Positions 50,191 to 61,515 of a stretch of DNA of 64,000 nt are shown here, in pieces. Each line of letters opens with the position of its first letter. Position 1 is the first letter of the stretch. The stretch spans positions 49,496,417-49,560,416 of the forward strand of contig OY754329.1 of NCBI GenBank assembly GCA_963573305.1, written 5' to 3'. The notes under the pieces were generated by a model. That model saw only the letters and a program-made list of their open reading frames with translations, was not told where the DNA came from and searched no databases. The DNA comes from Pyrrhosoma nymphula (Eukaryota; Arthropoda; Insecta; Odonata; Coenagrionidae). The translations under genes and the position numbers were made by a program.

Positions 50191-52758
50191 CTGTGCCTTT
50201 GAGGAACTCGCTGTCAACTCTTTCCACGTATTCCTATTTCCTATCTCTTCCATTGTTTTCAAACCATTTTCGTCGAGCAAAAATATCTAACGGTGGACAC
50301 TCCTATCTCTCCAATCGGTGGCCATTTCGATTGTTCTTTTCTTACCTGTTACGTGTGACGCATCTTAAGTTTTCTAATACATTTTCTCATTATTATTGTT
50401 CTCATGAGAAAAATATGAAATAAACAACACTATCACAAAAAATACGGAAAGTTTTGCCATTATCTTGGCAATGGCAACACTTGCCGAATTACAAAAGATA
50501 TAAAGTATTTTTTGTATAATGTTGTCAGCCACTCATTTCCAAAAATTGTCGCCTGACACTTAAAAATTTTTATGAAATAAATAATTATTTATGGAAAACC
50601 CTCTGACTTTAGTTCTCTTGAATGAATTAAAACACTGTGTATGAAACCCTCTACATGAAATATTTTGACTGACTTTTTGGAATCACGATACTACCTTGAG
50701 GCTCCTCGCCATCAGAATTGTTTGGAACTATTCGTCTTTTTCGGCCTTTTCAACTGAAAAACTAACACGAGAAATTCCCTGCTACCTTCGCCAAGTCATT
50801 CAAGCACCTGCTCCTCATGCCGAGGTCTGAAAATCCTCCCCCTTCTCACCTTCCGGGTGACTGTGCCAAAGCATTCGAAGACGACTCTCTTCCTTTGCTC
50901 TTCGACTGCCGATCGGTTACGCGCTCAGCGGAATCATCCTCGCCTGCATCGTCTTTGACTGGCGCTTCATTCCCACCCGAGCTACATCTGTCCACCCCTG
51001 CTACTCAAATACCCTCTCCATTCACGCCCCCAACGTCTCACCGGCTCTTGCAGTTTTCTTTTTCGTTTCCGAGTTTAGTGTAAACCAAGGACCCCATCTT
51101 GTCGTTTACGTGAAGTTTTGTTTAGTAAATTCAGATTATAAGTATATCGCAGAAGCTGAATTAGTAAATTCCTAGTTATTACTGAGTTTTAAAAGAATTT
51201 ACTCTGTCCTGGTGTCGGTATTGTTACCTACAAGTTTATATTCTGCTTTCAGATACGAGTTCAATCCACCATTAAATCAGCTTGCCATAGTTTAAACTTT
51301 TCTGGAGTAAATGGGTCGTTCATGAACAATGCATAAAGGTTCTTTTTTATTTTGGTTAAACTACGTCAATAAATGGTTTTGTTTAAAATTGTTTGGCTGC
51401 CGTAAAAGTGCATTTCATCCCATACTGAACACTTCCCTCCCCCTCTGTACCATTGATAACTAAGCTTTTAACATGTCTGTATGCGTTGGGTATATCTACA
51501 TATAATATAAATGCGGGGCAAGTTTTATTGAGAAGGTAATGTAAAATTCAGCTGCTTTGATGGAAATATGTTGGTTTTGACCCGATTTATCAATATATCA
51601 TGCATTTTTTAAAAGATAAATAGGTTTGAAAATAGTAAGACATTTGAAATATTTTATTTGAGAATTGAGCGGTTAAATTTGTTTTTATTTTATTTTATAG
51701 TTAGGATGATCCTGTTTTAATTTTATTGCAGCCAATTTCGGTCTAACTAACTTTTTCCACCTTATTCGTCCGTTTGCCACCTTATTCGACAATGTCCAGT
51801 TGGAGCGTGAAAGATCCAGATTGAGAGTTACAACTTACCTATAACTACCTATTACCCTGCAATGGAATAAATTTAATTTTATGAATTGAAGTGTCTTCCA
51901 TGAAATTCAGTTTGCGTATTCGAGCTTTTTTTGGAATGTGGCCATTCATTTATACCCTTGTTCATTAGAAGGAAAGGGATTTCTGACTTAGTGTACGATA
52001 AAGAACGATAGGGTGGGACTACGTCAAGGCGAGTAAGTGTGCGAGGTTTCGTTAAATGTACGGTCACATTTCATCATAAAATCTATTCTAGCTTGAAGCG
52101 GCATAACGGCAAAGGAGCGTGAGGCGTCCCTTTCAAGTCATGTCTACGCTTGCGTGAGAGAGAATTATCGACCCGAAACTTGGACCTAAGTTTATTCGCA
52201 AATTATTTGGCCAGCGTACTAATTATACGAGAAGACTCCGTGAAATGGAAACAAAAGGGATGAGTGGTGCTGCATCATTTGTCGGCGAATGGAAGAATGA
52301 TGTTGAGGGAAATTCCGTCGAATTATTGCTTTCGCTTCAATCTGCATGTACTATCAATCGTTTGTCTTCCAAGTAAGAATGGCAGTTGGCTTTTATGGGG
52401 GGCGAGTTGAGATAATCAATCTTCATTTCTCTGTGTGAGTGGAAACGTGAGAATCCTATGGAGGGAAGATCTTGATAAGGAGTCTTAAAAATCTCTATAG
52501 TCCACGCATCGTCTAAATATTTTGTAGAGGATGCCCCTTGCACCAAGAAACCGATGAAAAGCAAGTTCTTGAGAATTACTTGGATGCACAAAATAGCGTG
52601 AAAGCGTGGATCTAACTAACATAAAACGTGAACTCGTAGTGAAAAATGTTATATAATTTATTAGCGTAAAACAGGACACTTCTGATGTACGCATGCATTC
52701 TATTTCCTGTGAATCACCTATACCGTGATATCATGGTATCATGTCTCACTCAATTTTA
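50191..52758. other. Interval with no recognised gene
   Basis: The + frame 50817-51083 is Pro/Ser-rich but less simple than the islands; a small exon cannot be excluded. The minus frame 52337-52591 begins with a hydrophobic stretch resembling a signal peptide, without other support. Otherwise AT-rich. Confidence 0.4.
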
Positions 52759-52815
52759 AACTGCGCTTCATCTTCTCTACTCATTGACTACTTACCTACT
52801 CGCACCACTCATCAA
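52759..52815 (-). repeat. Dispersed repeat shared with 48765-48821 (inverted)
   Basis: About 93% identical over 57 bases to the segment at 48.8 kb, in opposite orientation. The sequence includes AACTGCGCTTCATCTTCTCT. Confidence 0.75.
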
Positions 52816-53799
52816 ATATGTCCTCATGTTTTGGTGGTCATAAAATATTGGAAAGAAGCAAAGCGTGCAATCTGTATATGCTTGCGCCTCACATATTGGA
52901 AATATTCACCAAATTATATAAGTTGGGATATATCTAGTTCTCAGAATTTTTGCAGATCGACACAATTTAGGGCCTTAGATCTTGAATACTGTCAACCACT
53001 TGAATGAGACACGTTAAGGCATTGGAGCTTACTTTTTATCCCGATTGGAAGGCACACGGTCTACTTACAAGTGAACATATTCTGCTGCACTTCCTTAGGT
53101 ATTTATTGTATTAAATATTTGATGCGATTAGCGTAAGGTATATTTATAAATTCCCATATGTTATTGGAGAGTATTAATCTCTGTGAGACAAAGTTTTCAA
53201 TCTGAGGCAGATCATATCGACTGAATTCCCTCCTGTCCGTCGCAAATATATCTGCAGGTGCTAATTTGTATGAAATATAGGAGGCTGTCTTATTTGGAGT
53301 TATTATATTTTGTAAATTGCTTCAATTACAGTGAAACTGTTTTATTTTTCGGAAAGTTGTAGGTGCTTGGATAGCGTGGGACTGATTTTACTTTTAAGAT
53401 CTTCGCCGTGGCCGAAAAATATATGCACATGATTACAAGTTAAATCATTTAATGTTTTCTTCTCTCGTTTAAGCATCTTGGTAAACTCAAGATGCATTCT
53501 CAGTAATGCTCCTCTAATGATACCCGCCTCTGTAATGTGGATCATTAGACCTTCATTCGTCCGTAGATAAGAATCTGAATTTTGATGACAGGGCCCATAA
53601 TTTAGATTCATGCATCAAAACTCTGAATCAACATATTTTCAGTGAATTACGATCAGGTTGACTGTAGTGAAGGTTGAGGAAAATGACCCATGCACTTGCT
53701 CTAATACGTTTGCCGTCTGAGTTCCTTGGGAGACACAAAGTGGAATGCAAAGTTAATACAAATCATCTCGCATTAAGAGGTTGACAAATTACCGTTTGT
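52816..53799. other. AT-rich interval, nothing recognised
   Basis: The minus frame 53342-53611 (89 codons) is not low complexity, but I recognise no family. Confidence 0.45.
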
Positions 53800-54495
53800 A
53801 CCACTCTCGCTCCCAGACCCACTCCTCTTCCATCTCTCTTTCTTTATATATGTGCTAACCCCTCCCCTCCTCCCCAGACTTAAACATGCCCCCTCCTTCC
53901 TCTCTGGCCTGGCCTGCCTTCTCCGGGTAGGACTGTTGAGAGAGTCTAAAAGCGGAGAGGCCTGCAATGCCGTGAATACGGAGTCAACCACCACATAAAT
54001 ATCTGGCGGCGTAATCTTCCCGGCAGCAAGGCAATCCGGCGGCATGATGAATGGCAGGAGGGAGAGGAACAGAGGCGTAGGAGGGTCGGGGGAAGAAGGC
54101 GGAGACGTGGGTGGGGGATTTTGAGGAGGGAGGGAGGAGTCGGGGTAGTTTTGGCGAAGGAGAAGGGCAGGGTCGAGGGAATTAATGGAGGAAGTAAGGA
54201 AGGGTGAGATGTAGGCGGGGTGGGGTAGGGTTGGATATCGGAGTGCATGCGAGAGGGAATGCTGGGGTGGAGGGGTTGTGGAGACGACTGGGGGTGAGGG
54301 TAAGGGTGGGTGAGGTTTAAGGGTGTGGAGATGAGGGGTGGTTGAATATGGTTAGATGGCTGTAGACGGTAGCAAGTGGAGGGGTGAAGAAAGTGGTAAA
54401 GGAAGAAGAGGCGATGAAAGGAGTGGAAAAGGGGAGAGCGTGTTCGGTGACACGAAAGGGTGGGAATAAGTGGAAAGAGCAGAAAAACGTGGCAC
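53800..54495. repeat. Pyrimidine-to-purine skew-switch island
   Basis: C/T-rich at 53800-53925, then G/A-rich to 54490 (GGAGGGAGG, GGGTGGGG). The 183-codon minus frame is Pro/Ser/His/Leu-rich low complexity, not accepted as a gene. Confidence 0.55.
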
Positions 54496-54799
54496 ACACC
54501 TACTTATTGAGTGGCCATCGGATAAAATGCGGCATTTTCACCAAGAGTATCATGTAGATGAAAAGTCCTGCTTCCTATACTTAAGTTATTTAACTGCTTT
54601 ACTAAAATAAATTATGTTGTAAGATAACATTCTAGTAAATATTGACAGTTGTTATCAGAATGATGATGATTGATGACAAAACACCATTCTTAGAAAGTTA
54701 TTTCATTGAAGATTTTTTGTTCAGTTTTAGGTCTAGGTTTTAGGTATATATTCCCGATTTCAGCCAAGATAAAACCATTTCTGAAACGAAAAAAACATC
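54496..54799. other. AT-rich interval
   Basis: Nothing recognised. It may include the 3' body of the SINE-like element that follows on the minus strand. Confidence 0.4.
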
Positions 54800-54878
54800 T
54801 AGGGGAGCTATGAACTCGCAACCATTGAGTTACTATGCCCATGCGTGGAGCAACCCACTCGGCAACCGCGACCGGCTG
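54800..54878 (-). mobile_element. tRNA-derived SINE head (Ser/Leu-like)
   Basis: On the minus strand GGTCGCGGTTGCCGAGTGGG gives an A box close to the TGGCCGAGTGG of tRNA-Ser/Leu. About 50 bases on, GGTTGCGAGTTCATAGCTCC is a degenerate B box. Acceptor pairing is poor and the T arm is altered, so it is not a working tRNA. A T-rich stretch follows at about 54787-54797. It is either a SINE head or an old tRNA pseudogene. Confidence 0.5.
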
Positions 54879-56045
54879 TCTGTATATTGCTGTAGGATTT
54901 GAGACAATAGACGTCGCTGTTTCTGTATTATTCGTCGTATAGCATTAAATTCGAGGAAGCGGTATAAAATATGTCCTCATTTTCTAATTATATGGCCATT
55001 GGGAAAACATTGCTTAACCATCGACTACCTTCAAGTGTATCCTCAGTATGCAATTAAGATCAACGAATCGAAGAAAAATGTACTGCGGGAGGTTTTCGAG
55101 AAATCAAGAATTTTGATCAATGAATTTTACGAGATTATTCCATTGACGACGTGTTTTAGAATCAGAGTTTAGCATCTGTTCATTGTATATGGTCGACTTT
55201 ATTTATTTTAGGAAGTAAATATTTGATATCAGTATTGCTTAAAATGTCCTCTTGTGCTTCAATAACCTGATATTATTTTTTACCATGTCTTCCTTACTGT
55301 CCATTTTATTTGGTGTCGTTTTTTGTTGTCTAATCAGCGTAACTAAAAAAAGAAAAACCTTGTGAAAAACACCTAAAATGACAGAAGAGACATGCTGAAA
55401 TTAAAAATTGCTGAATTCGATCCTATTCATCGAGAGAATGAATGAACTATTAGAAATCACGAAAAGAAACTCCAGTGTGAGGCCAGATATATACAAGATG
55501 TATAATGTAGGCTTTGAAGGTTAACATAATATTCACACCAAGGTGAAGAATGATCATTAGTCACGAGAACTTTCGAATAGAACGAATTATTGGGAGTAGA
55601 GACTTAATATACTGTCGCAGTGTTGAAATGCATCTTAGAGACCTTGAGGATTGCAGAAAAAGTGGATAGTGTACTAAACCTTAATAAATGCAATTATATC
55701 GCTAGGTGAACCTAACAAAGAAAATAACTACTACTTATGGCTTGAGGATTGGATAATTATGCTTCCGTGGTAACTTTTCCGGCGTTCTTAATGGTGACCT
55801 CTACCAAGAGGTTTTCGTGAACACGATGCCTCCAGCTTTCATAAATCTTTTCCCCTTTATTTTAATTTAAACGAGTGATTTACAAAAGATCGCGCCCTTT
55901 AAAATCCAGGATTAAGAATCGCAATCCATCAAAATGATCTAGATGAGGAAATGCTGGACTATTTCTCTTCAAGACCTTTTATTATGTAATTATTTTTTTC
56001 AGTAGATATAGGTCCATTAATTTTTAAATTGGTGTATTTCTATTT
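54879..56045. other. AT-rich interval, nothing recognised
   Basis: No supported feature. Confidence 0.5.
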
Positions 56046-56083
56046 ACCGACGTTTCGCTCTTCTATATATGCTTCTTCAGGGC
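56046..56083 (-). repeat. Penelope-type terminal motif with hammerhead-like core
   Basis: On the minus strand CCCTGAAGAAGC is followed by 10 bases and then AGAGCGAAACGTCGG. The pairing of a CTGAAGA box with a GAAAC-GTC box resembles the hammerhead ribozyme core (CUGANGA...GAAA...). Similar CCTGAAGAAG...CGAAACGTCGG strings are typical of Penelope-like retroelement terminal repeats (established knowledge). Helix II would be very short here and I see no reverse transcriptase nearby. It is directly followed on + by an (AG)8 microsatellite at 56086-56101. Confidence 0.35.
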
Positions 56084-58036
56084 TCAGAGAGAGAGAGAGA
56101 GTTCCTTCTGAATTGATTAAAGGTATATTATATTTATTATTTTATGATGAGGAAATTATGGTACCAAGGGTGAAATTTCTAGTACAATGAGTGGCGCAGG
56201 ACTAGTGTATTCCATTTGAGTGAATACTTCCTCGAACTACACCAGTATAACGTTCGTGAAAGAGAATTCAGGAAACACCCTAGTTAATCACTTGTAAAAA
56301 ATAGTTCAATCAAAATGATATTAATGATAAATTCCTGCTTACTCATTACCTTTGTGTTAAAAGCCAAGTTAAATCAATATGGTTACACTTAAGGAGCCAA
56401 CAGTTACGCAAATGAGCTAAACCATTTCCCAGAGGAGATAATCTTTACTAAAAATCTGCTTTTTACTCATAATCTGAGGTAGCATTAAATGACCAGAGGC
56501 TATATTTTGTGGATTTCAATATGTAATAAAGCAGGGTTTAAGTGTTTAATAGTTGAATTATTAGTTTGATACCGGTTTATGTTAATTACTAGCCGAACTC
56601 GAAACTGGACACGGTACATTTTAGAATTTTACATAGTTTCCCTGTTCTTGAGTCGCCTACATAAATCAATTCGTTTATGAAATCTCCAGTTCTAGGAACA
56701 TTACATCTATAATAGGTAGATACCCAGCACGCTACACGTTATCTCGGCCAGGGCGCCCGTTAATCGTTCAGGTTGTCATTAGTAATTAATAAAATGAACG
56801 TAGAGAAGGCACTGAAAGAGCATAATCGTTTTGTTTGTAATGTCGTTAATGAAAGATCGTGACATGGGCCGTAGATGCTTCGTGTGCCCATTTTGCCAAC
56901 TTGCCAAAATGCCGGACAGGGTAATATTAATAGATATCCTGCAGGCATTACTCAAGAGGACTGTAAATCAATTACGGATACGTGGAAGGATGGAGGAAGA
57001 CAGGTAAGAAATTTACGCGGGCGCGGGAGAAAGATAAGTGGGAGTAGGGCCCTATAAAACGGAGGTGGAGATGGCGGAGATATGATGGTATAGGAGCACG
57101 AGTGAATAACTGATTGATTAATTATAACCCTTTATTAATTTTGGTGGTGTTTTAGATAAAGAATATTCGTGTTTCCCCAAACAAGAAGACCGAAAGGGGA
57201 GTGCATTGAAACCAGAAAGAGCAGAGTGCGGATGTTCAGATAAAGTGGAAGATAACGTAAGAATGGAAAGTTGAGGAAGGCTGATTGGATGAAAGGAGCA
57301 AGTTCTGATTCAGGGGGTGTGCGTGACGGAAAGGAGGTGACGGGGATTGCAGGGAAGTTAAAAAGAATATGTTTGTGGAAATCCACGGAGACTAACGGGT
57401 AGTAAAAGGGAGCAGAACTCAGACGTGTACCGACAGATTCTAAATTCGTAGACCTGAAGCGTGAATGTTTTTGAAATAGCTGGTGACTTTATCACCCGCT
57501 CTGTATTGAGCTTCTGAATCCATTGGCGGCATTGCACACATCCAGTCGATTCAATGAAGATACGCTGAAAAACGGAACGCGCAGAAAAGAAAAGTCGACA
57601 TTCTCCTGGAAGTATGAACAATAATTTGCAACCATTACATTCCCCTAGAAGTATGAACAATATAATTCAACCATATCTTTTGCTCGTGGTTGTTTTTTAT
57701 GATCAATCTAATTCAAATTTGGGTTTTTAACATAATATTCATTTTAACTCAGATCCTAGTGACTCCGCAAAAATTTAGTATTACTCATATTAAGTTTTAA
57801 CTAACAATTGCCGTCGTATTTCTCTTGCAGCTCCGAATATTTTAACTTTTGCCTACTTTTATCCTCTTTCGCAAAATAAACCTTTTTTGAATTATTACCA
57901 CAATTGAAATAACTCTACTAGTAAACAATATTTGGAATACTGTTTCGAGTCCTATCATGTTATAATTAAGTGCACCCTGCGATTTTTCCAGAATTTATAA
58001 TAGAACTCTTGTTTATTACTTCAGCTGTAAAATAAA
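56084..58036. other. AT-rich interval, no gene seen
   Basis: Contains the (AG)8 run and a 39-bp-period direct repeat around AGAAGTATGAACAAT (57609-57680). Short frames 57135-57660 minus are unassigned. Confidence 0.5.
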
Positions 58037-59785
58037 TAATTAATAAATAAATAAAACTTTTATTGTCGTAGACCCTTATCGGTCTTTCAGACACCTTAGT
58101 ACATTAATTATCATTTACACAAAACATAATTTTAAAAAAATATAATAATGCTTATAAGACAGTGTCTACACAAAATTTACATAGTAATAATAAATTTACA
58201 CAAAAAAATTCAAGAAAGGGTTTTCACAAACAAATTAAAATTGATCACAGTGTTACAACAATCATTTCCATTTTCACTTTCTCCCTCAACATCTTTTCGT
58301 GATTATGGATTGAAATAATTTCCTTTTAAAGCAGGGTACAGAATTACATGTTTTTATATCTGTTGGGAGAGTATTCCAATTTCTTGCTACAGTGGCGATG
58401 TAAAATTTATGGTAAATTTCAGTTTTGTGCTGTGGGATCTGTAGGTCTAAATAATGGGATCTTGTTAACCGGTTTTGGATGTTTTTTTTTAAATAAAAGA
58501 GTTGAACAGGTATGGAGGACAGGTTGACTTGAAAATTTTGAAGGCGGAGAGAATAGATAAATAAAGCCGTCTTTCTCTAACTTTAAGCAATTTTAGTCTC
58601 TTGTATGAATCAGTAACATCATCCCACCGTTTCAGATCACATACAAATCTCACAGTAGCATTCATACTAATCTGGAGCTTATTATTTGTTTCTTCGTTAG
58701 TATTAATTAGTACACCGCAAAAGTAATCAAAATGTGGGAAAATAATCGCATTTACAATTGTTTTTTGTAAGTTTGTAGGCAACTGGTTTTTGGATTTGTA
58801 CAATTGGTGAAGAGTTTTATAGCTTTTATCCTACTATTTAGGCAGTGTGCATTCGAATTTAAGTTCCTGTCCATTATTACCCCTAGATTTTTTACGTGTT
58901 CTTCATAGGGGACAGCTTTATTTTTGACTGTGATTGTTGGGATGTGGTGAAAATTTATCTTAGATGTAAGGTTCCTACTGCCGATAATAATAGCCTTAGC
59001 TTTATTTTCATTTAGTTTTAGACCATTGGTCTCAGCCCATGCGTTAATATGGACAATATCAGCATTTAAGCTAGCAATAGTCTGTTAGGCTTTCTAGAGT
59101 TGAATGTTGGTAAATTTGGAAGTCGTCTGCATATAGAAAATATTGGGAGTGAATTACGCATCTCGGTAGGTCGTTAATGAACAAAGAGAATAGTAATGGA
59201 CTGAGGACAGATCCTTGCACCATTCCAGTGTCCACGTTTAGCCAGTTAGATGTATCTCCGGTCTTTCCAATTACTGCTTGCAATCGCCTGGTAAGATATG
59301 ATCGGAACCATTTGATTACACTGTCCGAAAAATTATACCCTTTTAACTTCTGTAATAGAAGAGCGTGGTTCACGGAGTCGAATGCTTGAGAAAAATCAAA
59401 CAGAACAAGCACAGTAAGTTGTCTATTATCCATTTCTTGTCTGATGTCTTCAGTTAGGCAAAGCAGTTTGGTTTGAGTTATATGTCCCTTCCTAAAACCT
59501 GGTTGTCTTGGGTCGAGCAGATCTCGTTCGGTGATGTATGTGTTAATGTGGTCGAATACTATTCGCTCGAGTATTTTTGCGGTGGAACATAGTAATCCCT
59601 TTGATCTATAATCACTCGGATTGGAAGGATTAGAGCATTTAGGAATTGGCCTTAGCAAGGTTCTTTTCCAAATAGTTGGTAAATGCCTAGTTGTAAGGAG
59701 GAGTGAAAGATATTTAAAAGCACGGGTAATATCGTTGGTTATAATTTTTTTATAAAATCTATAGGGATTTCATCATCAAATGTCA
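58037..59785 (-). mobile_element. Non-LTR retrotransposon (Jockey/CR1-like), 5'-truncated
   Basis: A 1.75-kb minus-strand LINE copy. It starts within the reverse transcriptase (DDEIPIDFI just before a frameshift near 59745), runs through the RT palm and the C-terminal domain, then about 245 bases of 3' UTR, and ends in a TTTA-type tail (AATAAATAAATTA-like on +, 58037-58057). Truncation at the 5' end and a simple-repeat tail are the usual result of target-primed reverse transcription. No obvious target duplication was found. It is the best-preserved retrotransposon in the window but is inactivated by several frameshifts. Confidence 0.85.
58287..59780 (-). pseudogene. Reverse transcriptase pseudogene of the LINE
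   Basis: The longest frame (59071-59658) carries the RT blocks in order: SDYRSKGLLCSTAKILERI (fingers), LLDPRQPGFRKGH, LVLFDFSQAFDSVNH (motif A with its Asp), GMVQGSVLSPLLFSLFINDL (motif B; the usual Pro before Gln is Val) and YADDFQIY (motif C, catalytic Asp pair). Later frames continue to AWAETNGLKLNENKAKAII, then FPHFDYF, then RRLYLSILSAFKIFKS, then VARNWNTLPTDIK and a final stop near 58287. I count five frame changes, near 59745, 59080, 58825, 58500 and 58420. Several lie in A runs, so decay by small indels is likely. The catalytic residues themselves are intact. Confidence 0.85.
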
Positions 59786-60793
59786 ATCAAATAAAATCAC
59801 CGTCGGAGGAAAATATCGCAGTAATTGTATTGTGTCAGAGTGGAAAAGGTTATTTTTTGAGATGATAATGAGGGAATACTTAGCCTAGAAGAGGCCTAGA
59901 ACTTTGAGGATGTGTGTTACTGGAAATTCTTCACGGAAGAATTATTTTCGGGAATTTTAGTCATCTGCACTACAATACTAAACTTAAATGCTTCTTTCGT
60001 GCATAGACTTTCAAATGAAGGCTTCTGCATTATCAGAAATACTTGCTGAACTCTGAAAGACGTTATTTAAACGCTAATCGTCATTACATGTCTCATGTTT
60101 TTCGTTTCCCAAATTTCTAAAAAAATATGTATTCGTACAACTTTTTACTATTCTTCTGAAAAGGCATACATATGCGTTGCGAGTTGAATCGAAAAATATG
60201 GGTTTGAGAGGGTTTCCCTTTTTCATGAAAGGAAGCCGTCTCTCTTTCTCCTCCCTTCTACCTCTGAACCCCGTCGTATTATTATCGCCCATTTAGCTTT
60301 AATTACTCCTGTTTTCCATCCCAGTTCATCCAAGTCGGTCTCCTAATTCCTTTTTTATCTTTATACTGTTCCAAAAATAGCTCTCCAATGAAAACTTTCC
60401 CTGTTCGTCCCTCCACCTGTCCCGTTTTTTTCTGTTTTTGTTTCTAATCTTCTCCTTCCTATCACTTACCATCATATTTCTCCTCATTTATTTTTTATAT
60501 TGGTAAATCTTAGAATAAATCTTCTAAAAAATACCGTATGGGTACTTTTTTACAGATCCAATTTTTCCCAACCTCCTACTTTCTAAATGAAGGAAGAAGT
60601 AGAATTTGATTTAATGATGAGTATAAGTAGCCTAGTCCGAAAAAAACGTGCTCTCTTTCAAATGTTCTTCATTTTTGATTAATCATAAATCTGGTGATTC
60701 ATCGTCCATAGTTTTATAGTTGCTCTGTCTACTAAGGCATTATTTTTCATCGTCTTATTTGTATCTAACCTTAATACGAACACAACTTTCATG
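59786..60793. other. AT-rich interval, nothing recognised
   Basis: No supported feature; the 60074-60292 minus frame is unassigned. Confidence 0.5.
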
Positions 60794-60860
60794 CCTAAAG
60801 GGAGATTCGAACTCGACACCTCTCATTCAGCACGAAGTTAATCAATGGTTTTGATTCCTC
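60794..60860 (-). repeat. tRNA-like B-box fragment (possible SINE)
   Basis: The minus strand reads GTGTCGAGTTCGAATCTCCC, a near-canonical B box/T arm. No matching A box is convincing upstream, so this is a fragment at best. Confidence 0.3.
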
Positions 60861-60939
60861 CTTTCCCTGGATTCATTTATGTCTTATGCTAACCGCACCT
60901 GGGTTGCTTTCAGGGCAGTGCGCAAATGAATATCCCCAA

Positions 60940-61515
60940 TTTCCAGAGGTAGTGCAACCCGTCTTATCTCAGCTCCCTATCCTTCCTTCCCTTTTTCTCG
61001 TGTATATCTCTGTCCTGCCCGGAAATCCTTCCACCTCAGCTCACTCTCATCAAACGGATCCCCTCTCTCCTCACTCAACCCGCTTTGTTTATTCCCTTGT
61101 TATATTTCCACTACCCCTACCCTCCCCACTTAGTCTCTCGCTCTTTTTTCGTCTCCCCCTCCCTTAAACCCTTCCCACTTTTGTCTCTCGTCCCCCTACT
61201 CCTCTCCCCCGACCCCACCTCTCCTCTTCGTGTTGTCGTACCTTTCTCGTCAGCCCCCGTCGCCTGGCACCACTCACCGCCTCACACAGAGAATAGACGC
61301 GTACCGGTTCGGGTGGGAGGCCCCGTGGTCTTAACCCGAACAGTCTCGTGAGACTTTCAACTAAGCAAACACAGAAAGAGGAGACAGAGTGGGGGGCTGG
61401 AATGAGTCCTTGGCCATCCGTGCTTTTTGAGTCACTATGGGGAAGAGGCGGGATGTTGGAAGAGGATTTCGAAGAATTGAGGAGGAAGAAATGGGAATTA
61501 TCTCTCAGTAAAGTA
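60940..61515. repeat. Pyrimidine-to-purine skew-switch island
   Basis: C/T-rich at 60950-61265, CpG-containing at 61240-61350, then G/A-rich at 61365-61505. Frames of 66-121 codons are low complexity. Confidence 0.55.

Noticed and set aside
53946..54497. 183-codon minus frame
   Set aside because: Low-complexity Pro/Ser/His/Leu translation of a purine-skewed island; competing frames are equally open.
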